64,000 bases of DNA from NCBI GenBank assembly GCA_030549495.1, contig JAUIRK010000189.1, positions 372,001 to 436,000 of the forward strand. Reading direction: 5' to 3'. How positions within the stretch are numbered: the stretch's first letter is position 1; each line of letters starts with the position of its first letter. Both the position numbers and the translations under genes were made by a program. The notes under the pieces are model-generated. The model was given only the letters and a program-made list of their open reading frames with translations. It was not told where the DNA came from and ran no database searches. Positions 10,646 to 22,005 of the stretch are shown in pieces. This DNA comes from Nectonema munidae (lineage: Eukaryota > Nematomorpha > Nectonematoida > Nectonematidae).

Positions 10646-13600
10646 GTAGTGTCCTTCTTTTCTTTATGTAAAAATTGTAAACTTGAGCAATTTATCATTA
10701 TTTCGGGGTATAGGTCTACCTAAGAGTAAGTCAACCTCCCTTTAAATCTAAGTCAATATTTAAGATTTATCTCGGGTATGGGCAAAGAAACACATTTGCA
10801 AAAAAATTTTTTCATATATTACTTTATATCCTATATTACTTTGCTGAAAAGCATGAAGTACTTCTGTATAAAAACCTATAGAAATCTCATATTATACATA
10901 CACATACACCAGCATTTATATAAGGTTATTGTGTACAATTTTTGCTTATTTATTTTTCCTTTAAAAAGTGCATGGGGCAAAACCAAAAATTTTAGGGGGG
11001 GGCAAAGATTAATACAGGGGAGGGGGGGGGCACGTGCCCCAAAATTATATAGGTAGCGCGGGCACTGGGTATGAGTCGCCCTTTAAAATTTGAAACGCGT
11101 CTAAGTTATTGTCGAGTTGAGCTTTCTTCCTCTACAAAAGCCTGTTCCTACAGGATGAACTATTCAATACGTTTCAAGCGAGTGTTTTCTGTTTTTGTTA
11201 CATATTTGTTTATATACTAGTTATTTTATACGAGGACTCTGTTCCGCGAGGAATAAAAAATTACAGCTGAGGGGGATTCCCTACTATTTACTTGAGCAGT
11301 TTCTGCACGAATGGTCTTCGGTATCAGCCTAAGATTAGGCTTAGTTACCTATAACAATATGCGACAAAATCAAAAGGTTGCCTTTCCCTACTGTTAAATA
11401 AGACTGCCTACAATTTTGGAATGCTTTTTAAGCATTAAAAAGTCGACCTAAAACACGGAAATATACGGAAGTTTAAGGTTTCTTTACATTAAGGAAATAC
11501 TTCGCAACGTCATCTCGCTCCCTTTGTGCAGCAGTGTGTGAAATCAAAACACGAGTATAAATAACTACCAACCACAGACAATTTTTTGCTGCTCCATCCT
11601 TTGAAATTGCTATTCATTTTTTACTATGAACACTCAAATCGTTTTTTTCAATATTGATTTTCCTATCTCTTGTTTATAAATTAAGTGATTAACTTATAAA
11701 AGCCTATAAGATATTAACTGCACACGCCAATGCCTCAAAAACGTGTTTTTTTTAAATGCTATTTGTTTTAAAATGAAATTGTGACAACTTCTCTATTTAA
11801 ATCGTATGCAATTAACTTGAATTGGAGAATAGTTATAGATCTTTGAAAAATTTAGATTAACTGTAAAATGTCAGACAAGTTGGCCGCTGACATTTCTAAA
11901 CTAGGGAGAGAAAAATATGTATTCAAAAAATAAGTACATCATCTTGATCTTCAAAAAGTACTTGATTTTTTTTTAATTTTTTGACGTTATGTGTTAAAAA
12001 CGTGAAGCTACTATGCCAGAGGTGTGCAAATACGCTTCTTAGAGCAGGATGTGCCTCAGTTAAATACCGCTTTCTTTATAATCTTATTTTTTAATCAAAT
12101 TTACTTTGTGCTTTATAATAAAATCAAAACACAATAGAAATTTTTGGTCAAACGTTTTCAACAAACTTTTTAATTGATATATTCACATTGAGTAAATATT
12201 AAATCACATCTAAGAGAACTAATGCAAACTGCTTGAACCCTTTGAGGGTCAGTGTTCCAAGAAATAAAAATCTTTTGCTTTAAATATATGGAATTCCATT
12301 GAAAAAGAAACAGATGATTTTTCCTCGAATTGTGGTCCTCAAAGGGTGAACACAATTTAGGCCTAACTTGTTGTTTTGTCTTTATTACTTTAACCCATTT
12401 AAGACCAAGCAAAGCAGACGATATCTAAAAAAACGCAGACGATTTATATTCAAAGTCATTGAAAAAAGCAGACGAAGATGAAATTACTTATGTTCCAAAA
12501 TAGGAACATTGGTCCTAAATGGGTTAAATTGCAAAATTTTTTACATTTCATTAAAAGATTGTGATAATATAGCTGAAAGAACAACGCTTTATTCCAACAT
12601 TTCGACTCAGCTGAGCAGGGATGCTTAGAACACAAAAGAGTATAATCGTTATGAGCATCCATCAGCCTCATTCAATCCTGAATACCTATTTTATTTTTCG
12701 TTTCTTTCTTATTTTATTCCAGCGTATGTAATTGACACGTCAGCACCACTCACTGAAAAAAAAATAAAAAATAAGTCTGCTTCAAGTCATGTGAAAATTC
12801 ATTCAAAAAGAAAAGAGATGATGGATTTCCGTAGAATAATGCCTCTAAGGGATCTATCATGTTTTTCTAATTAAATGTGATATGTCGCGCCTATTTACAA
12901 CATTAAACTTTGGAATGCTGTTCTCATTGCCTTGATGACTGTGTTATTAATTTTTAATATGCGAATAATTAGGTTGCCAAAATGGGAATGTTGTGATATG
13001 GAATCTGACTTACAAGTCCATGCAAAGCACTATCAAGGCGTTTGATGTAGCGGTTCTTTGCATTCATCAAACTAGTGAGTATTTGATGGCACAAGGAAAG
13101 AGTGGAGTGTACAAGTTGTGGAGAAAAAGTGATTTGAAGCTTTTGGGTATATGAAAATCATTCATTATTGTGTAAAAGCCACTTAATATCCCACTACTGA
13201 GCCTTTTTTGCTAGAGATAAGTCAAGTTGCACCCAGTGAGGCATTGCCCTTTAAGCGCCGGATAGAACACCAGTTTTATCCAGCCTTTGATGACCATAAT
13301 TTTGAAGACTAATCCTCTGTTTTTTACATGGAATTCCATATATTTGAAGCAGACGATTTTCATTTCTGGGGACACGTGTGCCCCACTTGTCTTTAAAGAT
13401 CGTTGAAAAAATAAGCAGACGATTAGTTTTCAAAAGCCTGATCCAAAGTGTTAATGAATTGTCCTTACTCTTTTCGTATTTTTTGGTCATTTCAAAAGAA
13501 TTTAATTGTCCTCATTAATTAATTAGTTTAATATTTCATTAAACTTTCGAATATTGTAGACTTTTAACACTAGAACGAGCGTATTTCATGACTCTTCAAC

Positions 13601-16600
13601 GCCCAGAAGGGGTCAAAATGACCTCTATAGTTATTCTCGTAAGAAACGTGTTTCAAATATTTTAATTCATAACATTTTGCACATACGCACTCTGAGTACG
13701 ACAGTTTCCTTTGCAGTTAGTTTTTGCTTAACACTTTTTTTGTGTCGGCATCATTTTCTACATCTTTCTTGAAATTTGCATTTTTACCTTGGATATATCC
13801 TTCAGTTAATTCTTCGCCGAGCTTTGTAAAACTTTCTTTCTTGAAATGTTTTTATCAGTCACGTCACAATCCAAAACAAGCATTTATTGCAGCCATGTTC
13901 TAAATCTTATAAAATAATGAAGACTGTACACGAGAGTTGGGGAAACTTTTTAGTATAATGAGCCAAAAATTTCAAAAATCAATGTTCGTGGACGGATCAC
14001 AAATTCTAACTCTTGAGCCTCTGTAAATCTTGTATATAACAACTAAAGTAAACATGGGAAGATTAATTATTTAGTCGTGTTTTTTTAATATCGGAATGAA
14101 AAATTTCATTTGTACCTTTCGCTACCTCAGCGCTGATCCTAAGTTAAAACTGGCCTGACTATGAGTTAAGCTTCACTTGCCTTTCTTTATAAAAGAATGA
14201 GTATGGCTATGGGATTATATATTTTTATAGGAGGAAATTTACCCGATTTTTTACATACGGGTATATCAGGTGCAGCCGCTATAAAAAAACCCTTGAGGGC
14301 AGGGGTTTCCCCGTCCCTGTTTTACACTATATAATCGAGCCATGTGAACAAGTACACCAACGCATAGGGTACCCTATCCGGGCAGTTTCGCTAACTGTCA
14401 TTTTGCCTACCGATGCTAATATTTTTTTGAATTATGATTATTTTTAAGAAATTTTTCCCTCCTTCAATGACTAATTTAAATCTCACTAACAAATTATATA
14501 AAAAAATCAAAAAAATAACTAACTAACGGACTAAAAATAGAGAGAATTTTATTTTAAAAAAGTTTTATTTTAGAAAATTTTTTAATTTAAAAAAACGTAG
14601 AAGTATAAACTAATACAGTAAATAAATATGAATATTAAAAAATATTATAATGATATTTTCAGCCAAATGTCCAGCCACGAAAAGATGTTCAGTTTTAATA
14701 CACATTTTTATTTACTGATATCTCTAACTCTCCTTGAGTTATTCTTTAGAGTAAATTTTTAAGTTCTAACAAGCATTTGATTGTATATTAAAGCACGCTT
14801 TTAATAGAATATTAACATCAATATGGACACTTTTAATAAAAAATAATTCTGAAGAAGAATTCGATAATAGTTCGATATACCAGTAAGTAAAATTGTTTTA
14901 AAACCAACTTTTTTTATATTAAAAAAATTTTGCTGATGAAACCTCTAAATAATATAGAAAATATGTAAGAAAGAGAAAGAATTAAAATGAATTACAAGAT
15001 AAAACAAAGTTAAACTCAAAATAATTCAAAAAGGTAAATAATTATGGTAATCGTTTAATGTTAATATTTATGAAAAGACTGAACATCACAAAAGAACTCT
15101 GAAAATTGGAACTTGGAGCATAAGGGGTTTACAAGATGTAGGAAAGCAACAAATGGTGTGTGAAGAATTAGACAGACTAAATATTTATATATTAGGTTTG
15201 TCCGAAACTTTCACAAAAATGAAACTCAATATAAACTACGACCAACAAAAAAAACAACCGAACTTACAAGATATTTACTTCTTCTGGAGACAAAATAAAT
15301 AGAAAATGTGTTGCATTTCTGGTTGAAAAAAATTAGAACTGAGGATTAAATATTTGATTATAAAAGATCATACAGCAATTGGAATGAACATAAAAAGCAA
15401 GAATAACACTTTAGTTATAATACAGTGCTACATTCCTGGCATTACTGCAGATAAAGAAAAAGTTCAGTTCTTATTAGCGAAACAGAGCAAGGATTGACGG
15501 AGCAGTTGGAGTTTATTGTGAAAGAAGGACGAAAAGCTTCAATTGAAATCAACATAAATAAAACAAAATGCATGCAAATAACAAACAAAGGACATAAAAA
15601 TGTTAACATCTCAATTGAAAAAAAAAAATAGAACAAGTAAAAAGATTTCATTATCTTGGCGCTATAATAGAAGAAAATTTAAAAAATGAAGCTGACGTAA
15701 AAACTGGGATTACAAGAGCCAAGCAAAGTTTTTGGAAACATAAAGAACTGATGAGAATAACCTTTGTCAAGACAAAAAAAGTCAGACCCTATCAAGACAA
15801 AAAAGAAACTTCTTAATTCACAAGTTTGGTCTGTTTTTAGGTATGGATCTGAAGTCTTTTCATTAAAAAATGCTTTGAAAAAAAATAGATGCGTTTGAGA
15901 TTTGGTGTTACAGAAGAATTCTGCGAATTGGCTGGACAGATAATGAGACGAATGAAGCTGTATTAAAGAAGGTTAAAGAACCAAAGCCAAAACTACTAAC
16001 ACGATACATGAAAGAAAAGCAAAATTCTTTGAGAATATAGCGAAAGCTTGAGCCGGCGATGAACTAAAGTCAATAGTTGAAGATAATGGGAAAAAAGTAG
16101 GAGGAGGAAGACGGTGGATTGATGATATCAAAGAAATGACTGGCAAAAAAAGCTAGAAGAAATGTTCAAATTGACAGGAGATGAAAAAAGCTGGAAAACT
16201 TTTATAAAAAAAAATTTTGAAAGCTAAAAAGAGTTACCAAAGATCGATATCGGTCAAGGTGAAAAAGAAAAATGGTAATAGGCCAAATGTCGATTAGCCA
16301 AACTGTCCCCTCACGGTAGTAATATTCAAACACTTTTTGGTGTCTTTTTCATTGTTTCCTCATTGCAACATTTAATCTCGAATGCTAAGAATGAAAACGG
16401 ATTAATTTTTTCCGATAAAATGTTAATGTCATACCAATTATTCAAAAATAGTGATAACAAAACTTATAATCGATTTCTTATCTTTTGAAATTAACTGTAT
16501 TATACTGAAATATATAGAGGTCATTTTGACACGTGCTGTACCTTCTAGGTTTTGCGTCTCAAAATAATTTTGTTGGAATTTTTCGCAATACCATTTCCAT

Positions 16601-19600
16601 GTCTTCAAAAATAATGTATTTTTATGGTAATTCTTCAAATTTAAACTTGAATCTTAATTTTGTGTTTGCGATTACGAATTGGTTCTAGTGTGCCATGTAC
16701 GAAAACTAGAGTACACTTTCTGACAAGAATGAATTTTATTCATCTGAATATTAAATTAGTATTTTTGACTTTTTTTTAAATAATAATTTTTCAACGAAAA
16801 AAAATAATAATTGAACTAAAATATATTTTTTCTGTTGAAAGGATTTTTAGACGAAAATAAACTAGCTACTGGAATACAGCTAAAAGTTCGATTTTTATTT
16901 TAATGATTTTTCGTTTAAATCAGTCCTCATATTTCAAATCACTTTTTGAGAAATTAATTTGATTATTAAAATTGCTCAGTTCTTAATCTTTGTGCATCTT
17001 ATTTTTTGAATAGAAATCATTATAATCTTTGCCACATCAATCATTTCAATTGTTAAGCGTAAGCATTCAATTCAAAAGGCGTGGCATGATGCTTCTTTTG
17101 AGATTTGCCCTTTTTGAGTGATAGTAATGATTTCCCTTACCCTTGCGCCTCTCGCTTTTTTATTCTTTTGAGTGCTTTAAATCCATTTTTGATCTTTTAG
17201 TGAGCTATGATTTTGCAAGTTATGGCTTTTGTAAGTTCTTACTTCTAAGTGAAGAGAAATCGGAAGCATTAGCAATTTTACAAGATGAATCAGGGAATTC
17301 TATATTGCACTCTATTACTTCCAACGGCTTCTACGAGAGAGAAAGTGCGTTTGCTAATCCCTTCCAAAAATCAGTTACTGCAATGTCTATCCTATACTGC
17401 CTTCGCTTGAACTGCATTTTAATTTCCTATGAAAATGGTTTCATTTATGTCGTTAATAGAGGACAAGAAAAAAAGAGTTGTTATCTGCAACTTTTCAAGC
17501 TCTCTCCGATACTCTTCACGGAGATTCATGAGCGAACTGAAAGCGGAATTGCGATCTCTCCAGAAGAGGGCCTAGCTAAGTTCACATTTTCACTCAATAA
17601 ATTAGGTATACCAAATTAATTTTACATACATAATATTAACTCTCATTCTGATACTATTTCACAGATTGTGGTGTCTATTTTCGATTCATACCTTTTCCGC
17701 CCCCTGAATTGATCTTTTGAGTATAAATCACACGTACCAAAACTTCGGAATTACAAATCAGGAGAAAAACGCTAGTCAAACTTGATTTTAATTTTTTATA
17801 TAGTTTCATTCTCGGGTTTTCAAGGACGTTTGATAGTCTTCGCTAAAAAATATATATTTTTTATAATTATTTTATGTACATCGGTTATATTCAACCAAGT
17901 TTACAGCCTGAAAATTCTCAATGATTTCTGTTTTTAGCAGCAAGTTTCAAAATGATTAAATCAAGAGATCAAATCTAGTAATGAGAAAGAACTTAGAATC
18001 AGGAGAGTCAGCATGTACTGTGATACTATATAAATTCAGACTATCATCACTGTTTATTCTAATGTTATAATTAAGTGTCTACTATATATTTGATAAATAT
18101 GAGAAAAGTTTTTTTATAAATTATAAAAAAAATTGAGATCCTGTTTACCAGAAAATAAAGCCTCATTTAGACCGTGAGGTTTGAACTGGCGTCTAGTGGC
18201 TGTGAATCAGTATCAACAAACTAGCCGTCAAGGGCTAGTTTGATGATCTTTATCTACTTAACCCATTTAAGGCCAAGCAAAGCAGACGATATCTAAAAAA
18301 ACGCAGACGATTTATATTCAAAGTCATTCAAAAAAGCAGACAAAGATGAAATTACTTATGTTCCAAAATAGGAACATTGGCCGTAAATGGGTTAATACCA
18401 ATTGGTCGAAAATGTATTTATCCAAATATACGATTGGTCTATCATTTGCTATAATGCGAATTCATCTAAACCCAGCTAAAATACGACTGGTCCAACTAGT
18501 GTTAAGGTAGAGTTAGACTTTTTTGCTTATGTTTAAAATTAGTTTTCAAATATTTTTTTTTGTACCATTATTAATGTATTTGGACGAATTGGTCTATTCT
18601 TTTATGAATTGTAGGCTAATCAGTTTTAGACGAATCGTACCAGCGACATAATTTTCTGTAAATGTGGTTGTGTAATCGCTATAGTTATTAACGTCGTACG
18701 ATATAAGATATTAGGTAGCGAAGCCATTGACGAAACTTTGGGTAGAGATTACCGATACTTGCTCAAAGATGGCGAGATATATCTACTCATGTTTTGAAAT
18801 CAATGTGTTTCAATATTTTACAAAGATTTGCCGAAAATATAGGTACCAAGCAAGGTCTACTTAGGAAAACAGTTTATTACAGGAGGGAACGAATACAATT
18901 TTTGTTGAAAAAAATAGTCAAAAGAGGTGGATTTGGCTTTGAAAAGAATTAATGGAGACTCATGCAAAACGAAAGAGAATCTAAGCTTCTTCATATCATT
19001 AATACAAGACGAGTGGTGATTGCAAACTTTTTTACGCATATTTTATTTCAAGATTCATATATATAATGCACCATTAGAATGCTATTAGCACAAAAATTCA
19101 GTAACATTCGTGAAAGGATGGTGAAGGGTCGATTGTATTTAACATACATTTGCGCATGCTATAAATTCACACTATAGAGTTGATAAACGAAAATGCAATT
19201 AGGTTAGGTAGAGCTCGGTGACATGCCTATGGATGGAACAACGTAAGCCGACAACAGGCCCGTAACAAGAAAAAAATTTAGAAGGGGCCAAAGCTAAAAT
19301 AGATTACGGTCAGAGTGCCTAAATCTCTATCCTTATGCTCTCTTTATCTCTAACTTAGTCATTTGTAGAAGAGACATTTCATGTGTTCTAAGATTTATCT
19401 AAATTGATAAAATAATTGTAAATATATATGTAAATATTTTCGAAATTCTATTAAAATTATTGTTAATCTCAACATTCTAAGATGGTCAACTGCCCCCTCT
19501 CGCCCACGTCTGATTAAGTGCCTGTATATTGAATTAGAATCTTATGCTGATGACTTCATATCATTGTCGATTTCGCGGGCTTTTTTTTAAAAACATTTAG

Positions 19601-20490
19601 GGTTCATGACGTTATATCCGATTTTCGCAGTATACTACGCGGCGTTTTTTCGTGTTCCGAAAGTAAATTTACGTTATTATTTTTTGAAAATATAGTCAGA
19701 TTAGGATGGACATTGAAACAAATTTATTTCTTTATCTGCATTCAAAAAATCCAAACCGACTAAATGTTATTGATAGTAGAGATTTAAGATTATCATCGAT
19801 TTCATTGACCTGACATATAAACTCTCGCACTAAACAACATATTTTTCGTATAAAAATTGACACTTTTTGACTTTTTTATATAAAGTTTTATTAATTTATA
19901 AGATAGGCACAATGAAGAGTATATATTTTAAAATTAATTGAGTAAAGAATTGAAAAATAGCGATTAAGAACAGCTTACTTATTCTTATATTTTAATAAAC
20001 AAAAACACTTGAATAATAAAATTGGTAGCAATAAAAAATAAAGGGGTCCACAAAAAAATTTTCACTTCGAAAAGGGTCGATATGAGAAAAAGGTTTGAGA
20101 ATCAGCTGCATGATTTGTAACCGCGTAGTGATTCGTGTTACCGCCGCATTACAATAATGGACCCTGTGGGATGTTATAGCGGGAGCTCACTGTATACCCG
20201 TTCTAAAAAGTCCTGACACTAAACATTCGTCTTTTTCAGAATGTGAGAATGTGTACTCAATGGAAAATTGCCATGAGATATCAATGCTAGCAATCAGTCA
20301 AAAGAACGTTTTCTCATTAGGCTATACAAATGGCAACGTGGACATACACGGTTTCGATTCATTTTCCTTCCTCACGAGACTAAACTTTCACACAAAACTG
20401 ATCTCTTGTATCAAATTTTTCTCCAACACAGATGCCATGATTGTGAGTTCTAATGATGGACTAACTTCGATATGGAGAACAATTTTTTGA
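10519..20490 (+). CDS. GNB1L: GNB1L-like WD40 protein, four coding exons, complete
   Basis: Four exons (10519-10645, 12973-13146, 17201-17605, 20240-20490) total 957 nt and give 318 residues plus stop; human GNB1L is 327. All three introns are GT-AG and all are phase 1, and the frame stays open across every junction. Matches to GNB1L in order are VLRGFDSPLTFISL (human VLRGTQSPVHALHF), YAG then CQNGNVVIWNL (human SGSQSGLVHIWSL), SYGFCKFLLL (human SVGFCRSSIL), LISYENGFIYVV (human LAGYEDGSVVLWD), and a C-terminal GLTSIW. The protein is a small WD40 propeller. GNB1L is reported to act in maturation of PIKK kinases through TTI-type chaperone complexes. The start is the first ATG in frame, with an in-frame TGA immediately upstream. 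Confidence 0.92.
10783..11067. mobile_element. Probable hAT-type MITE in GNB1L intron 1
   Basis: A 285-bp segment is flanked by GGTATGGG (10775-10782) and GGTATGAG (11068-11075), a 7/8 matching octamer. It ends GCGCGGGCACTG, and its last 100 bp are G-rich around GGGGGGGCACGTGCCCC, as in many invertebrate hAT MITEs. The left terminus (CAAAGAAACAC) does not mirror the right well, so the left boundary is uncertain. Confidence 0.4.
12238..12346. mobile_element. piggyBac-like MITE, short family
   Basis: A 109-bp element with termini CCCTTTGAGGGTCA and (reverse complement) CCCTTTGAGGACCA, flanked by TGAA on both sides. That is one base from the TTAA used by piggyBac. An internal ATTCCATTGAAAAA block is shared with the copy at 49677-49778. 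Confidence 0.6.
12394..12523. mobile_element. 130-bp piggyBac-like MITE, copy A
   Basis: Starts CCCATTTAAGACCAAGC and ends GGTCCTAAATGGG, with TTAA immediately on each side (12390-12393 and 12524-12527). The inverted termini and TTAA target fit a non-autonomous piggyBac derivative. It is nearly identical over its whole length to the copy at 18262-18391, and it carries several GCAGACGA motifs. Confidence 0.82.
12973..13146 (+). CDS. GNB1L: GNB1L-like exon 2
   Basis: The acceptor AATTAG precedes GT TGC CAA AAT GGG. With the last G of exon 1 this gives GCQNGNVVIWNL, a WD40 blade ending in a W. The exon continues with a second partial blade (KSGVYKLWRKSDLKLL) and ends on G before donor GTATAT. 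It is 174 nt, phase 1 to phase 1. Confidence 0.9.
13338..13445. repeat. Copy of the dispersed GCAGACGATTTTC repeat family
   Basis: In reverse orientation it matches the cores of the 7.5- and 9.8-kb repeats. It holds AATCGTCTGCTTATTTTTTC, reading on the minus strand, and GAAGCAGACGATTTTCATTT followed by GGGGACACGTGTGCCCCAC on the plus strand. No clean ends were found. A CCCTTTAAGCGCCGG at 13244 could be its left terminus. Confidence 0.55.
13564..16690. mobile_element. Possible piggyBac-like element carrying a LINE insertion
   Basis: TTAA at 13564-13567 is followed by CACTAGAACGAGC and then GGGGTCAAAATGACCTCTA. At the other end, GAGGTCATTTTGACACGTGC (16514-16533) and GGTTCTAGTG (16681-16690) are in inverted orientation. 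The paired CACTAGAAC and GTCAAAATGACC motifs resemble the subterminal organisation of piggyBac-like elements. The right-hand TTAA is not present. The RTE-like LINE remnant lies inside. This is an inference from two short inverted matches. Confidence 0.4.
15063..16233 (+). mobile_element. RTE-like LINE remnant, internally deleted
   Basis: The 5' part reads as an endonuclease start (KIGTWSIRGLQDVGKQQMV then LGLSETF), typical of RTE/BovB-type LINEs. The 3' part (from about 15540) reads NKTKCMQITNKG, then HYLGAIIEEN, CYRRILRIGWTDNETNEAV, RRWIDDIKEMTGK and DEKSWKTFIKK, which is the post-RT C-terminus of the same clade. The catalytic RT segment between them is missing, so most of the middle is deleted. 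Frames change several times. Non-functional. Confidence 0.7.
17201..17605 (+). CDS. GNB1L: GNB1L-like exon 3
   Basis: Begins after the acceptor GATCTTTTAG with TG AGC TAT, which completes GTG with the last G of exon 2. It encodes SYDFASYGFCKFLLL, a central set of WD40 strands and LISYENGFIYVV, and ends AAA TTA G before GTATAC. It is 405 nt. The frame is also open for about 58 bp upstream of the acceptor and for a few codons past the donor. The clean phase match fixes the exon ends. Confidence 0.9.
18217..18242. repeat. Perfect 10-bp hairpin
   Basis: CAAACTAGCC, a loop of GTCAAG, then GGCTAGTTTG: a perfect 10-bp stem with a 6-base loop, 20 bp upstream of the TTAA site of the next MITE. The role is unknown. 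Upstream (18170-18200) a reverse-strand AGTTCAAACCT resembles a pol III B box, so the stem may belong to an old SINE. Confidence 0.5.
18262..18391. mobile_element. 130-bp piggyBac-like MITE, copy B
   Basis: The same 130-bp length and nearly the same sequence as 12394-12523: CCCATTTAAGGCCAAGC to GGCCGTAAATGGG, bounded by TTAA on both sides (18258-18261, 18392-18395). The high identity of the two copies implies fairly recent movement by an outside piggyBac transposase. Confidence 0.82.
20240..20490 (+). CDS. GNB1L: GNB1L-like exon 4 (terminal)
   Basis: The acceptor CTTTTTCAG precedes AA TGT GAG AAT, and with the G of exon 3 this gives ECENVYSMENCHEISML. The last blade contains LGYTNGNVDIHGF, FHTKLISCIKFF and SSNDGLTSIW, followed by RTIF and stop TGA at 20488-20490. 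It corresponds to the human C-terminal blade that ends KDQRISLWSL. Confidence 0.9.
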
Positions 20491-21880
20491 AATATATTCT
20501 TACATTTTTTACATAAAGATCACGATTATCATTTATAAAAAATCCATTGGTGTATAGAAATTGAATCACAAAATATCTAAATCTAATTCCTCCAAAATAT
20601 ATAATGCCTGAAAGATTGCCTCTTAAAAATATTTTTCTAAGTAAAAAGTCCTATGCGACCAAATGGCTTAAAGATATCGCATTTAAAGTTCGCCCTCGCT
20701 CCTCGGAAGTGCGTTCCTTCTTTATAAACAAGTTTCGTTTTTTATTGTCTGCCGTGGTATTGTCAATGCACTAATTTATAAGCATTGCATTTACCAAATA
20801 ACTACTTAATTACAAAGAAAGATTTATACTGTACAGTATTTTAATTTCGGGAGAACAAAATTTCGAGAAATATGCTTCAAAACAAATTTGTGAATATGCA
20901 TTTATAAAAATTTCGATATTTAGTGTAAAAAATGTACTTCATTTCTTTGTACCTAAACTATGGTAAACCTGTTGATAACGTTAAAGTTGATTTAAAACTC
21001 TCAACCGTTAAATGGTTTCATGTTAGATGGGTCTTGTTACCATTTGATTGGACATGCAAACACAAAAATATTGTGATGCAAGTTTGGAAAAACACAGGTA
21101 TACTCAATGTTGTTTAAAACAAAGAAAATTATTCGATTGCATTTTTGGAATCTCTCTGATTTATTTTTGAGTAAAAATAGAACCAAAAATTTTGATTTTG
21201 TTTTGCAAATAAATTTTTTCATAAAAATTCATATAAAAAAAAGGTGAAGCTCTGGAAAAATTACATTCCTAGCAAAAATTTCTTACTTTGCAGTATAAGT
21301 TCAAGGACGCTTCAACCAACAAACACTTTAACCATATAACTTTTTAAACTTGGTAAAAACTGTTTTTACGATGAACTTCCGTTATTTAAATTTCTTTTGG
21401 GTTATAGTTTGTTATAGCTGTATATTTTAATGGTGACATTTTTTAAAATTTCCATGTGACCGACCTCTAAATTGCTAACAAATATGTCCATTCGTTGAAA
21501 CGCTAGGCCATTTTAATATAAACATGAATCGAGCAAAATCTGTAAAATTTATTATTTAAAAAGGAGTGCAAAAAGCTTTAAATTGAAATAACTTCATATC
21601 AATATCATCACATTTCATGAAAAAATGATATAAAACACATTTTAAAACCAAGTTGTAACAAATCATTTAATTATTTTTTTATCCACCTCACTTAGGGGAA
21701 ATAGGTATACTCATAGAACAAGACTAGGCAAGAATAGAAATATTTATAAATAATTCAAGGTGTTCAAACACAAATATCAGTGCGACTTTCAAATGAGCTT
21801 GGCATTTTCCAATTGAAGATATAGATATGCGCGACTGGAATAAGAAAGAGGCTAACTTTGTAAAACACAAGAAGGATAAT
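20491..21880. other. Convergent intergenic spacer between GNB1L and SGK3
   Basis: About 1.4 kb of AT-rich DNA between the stop codons of two convergent genes. Both 3' UTRs must lie here. I saw no canonical transposon termini and no convincing coding frame. Confidence 0.45.
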
Positions 21881-22005
21881 TCAGAAGTAGACATTGTATT
21901 TGATTGGCGATTCAACATAAGAGAATCCTTCAAAGAGACGAGAAGATGCTTCGTCAACGCTTTCCATTTGACTTATACACTTCTTGGAACCTTTATTCAC
22001 TGATG
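21881..22005 (-). CDS. SGK3: SGK3-like terminal exon
   Basis: The acceptor TTTTTTTTAG precedes CA TCA GTG AAT. It encodes [20 protein letters not shown], then [12 protein letters not shown], and stops at 21881-21883. FEGFSY is the AGC hydrophobic motif with the phosphorylatable serine, aligned to human AFVGFSYAPP. The tail SPIKYNVYF is a few residues longer than the human one. Confidence 0.9.

Noticed and set aside
19590-20210. Tigger-like MITE (GTTATA/TATAACG and CGCGTAGT motifs at both ends)
   Set aside because: The inverted matches are short and inconsistent, and I found no TA-flanked termini that mirror each other.
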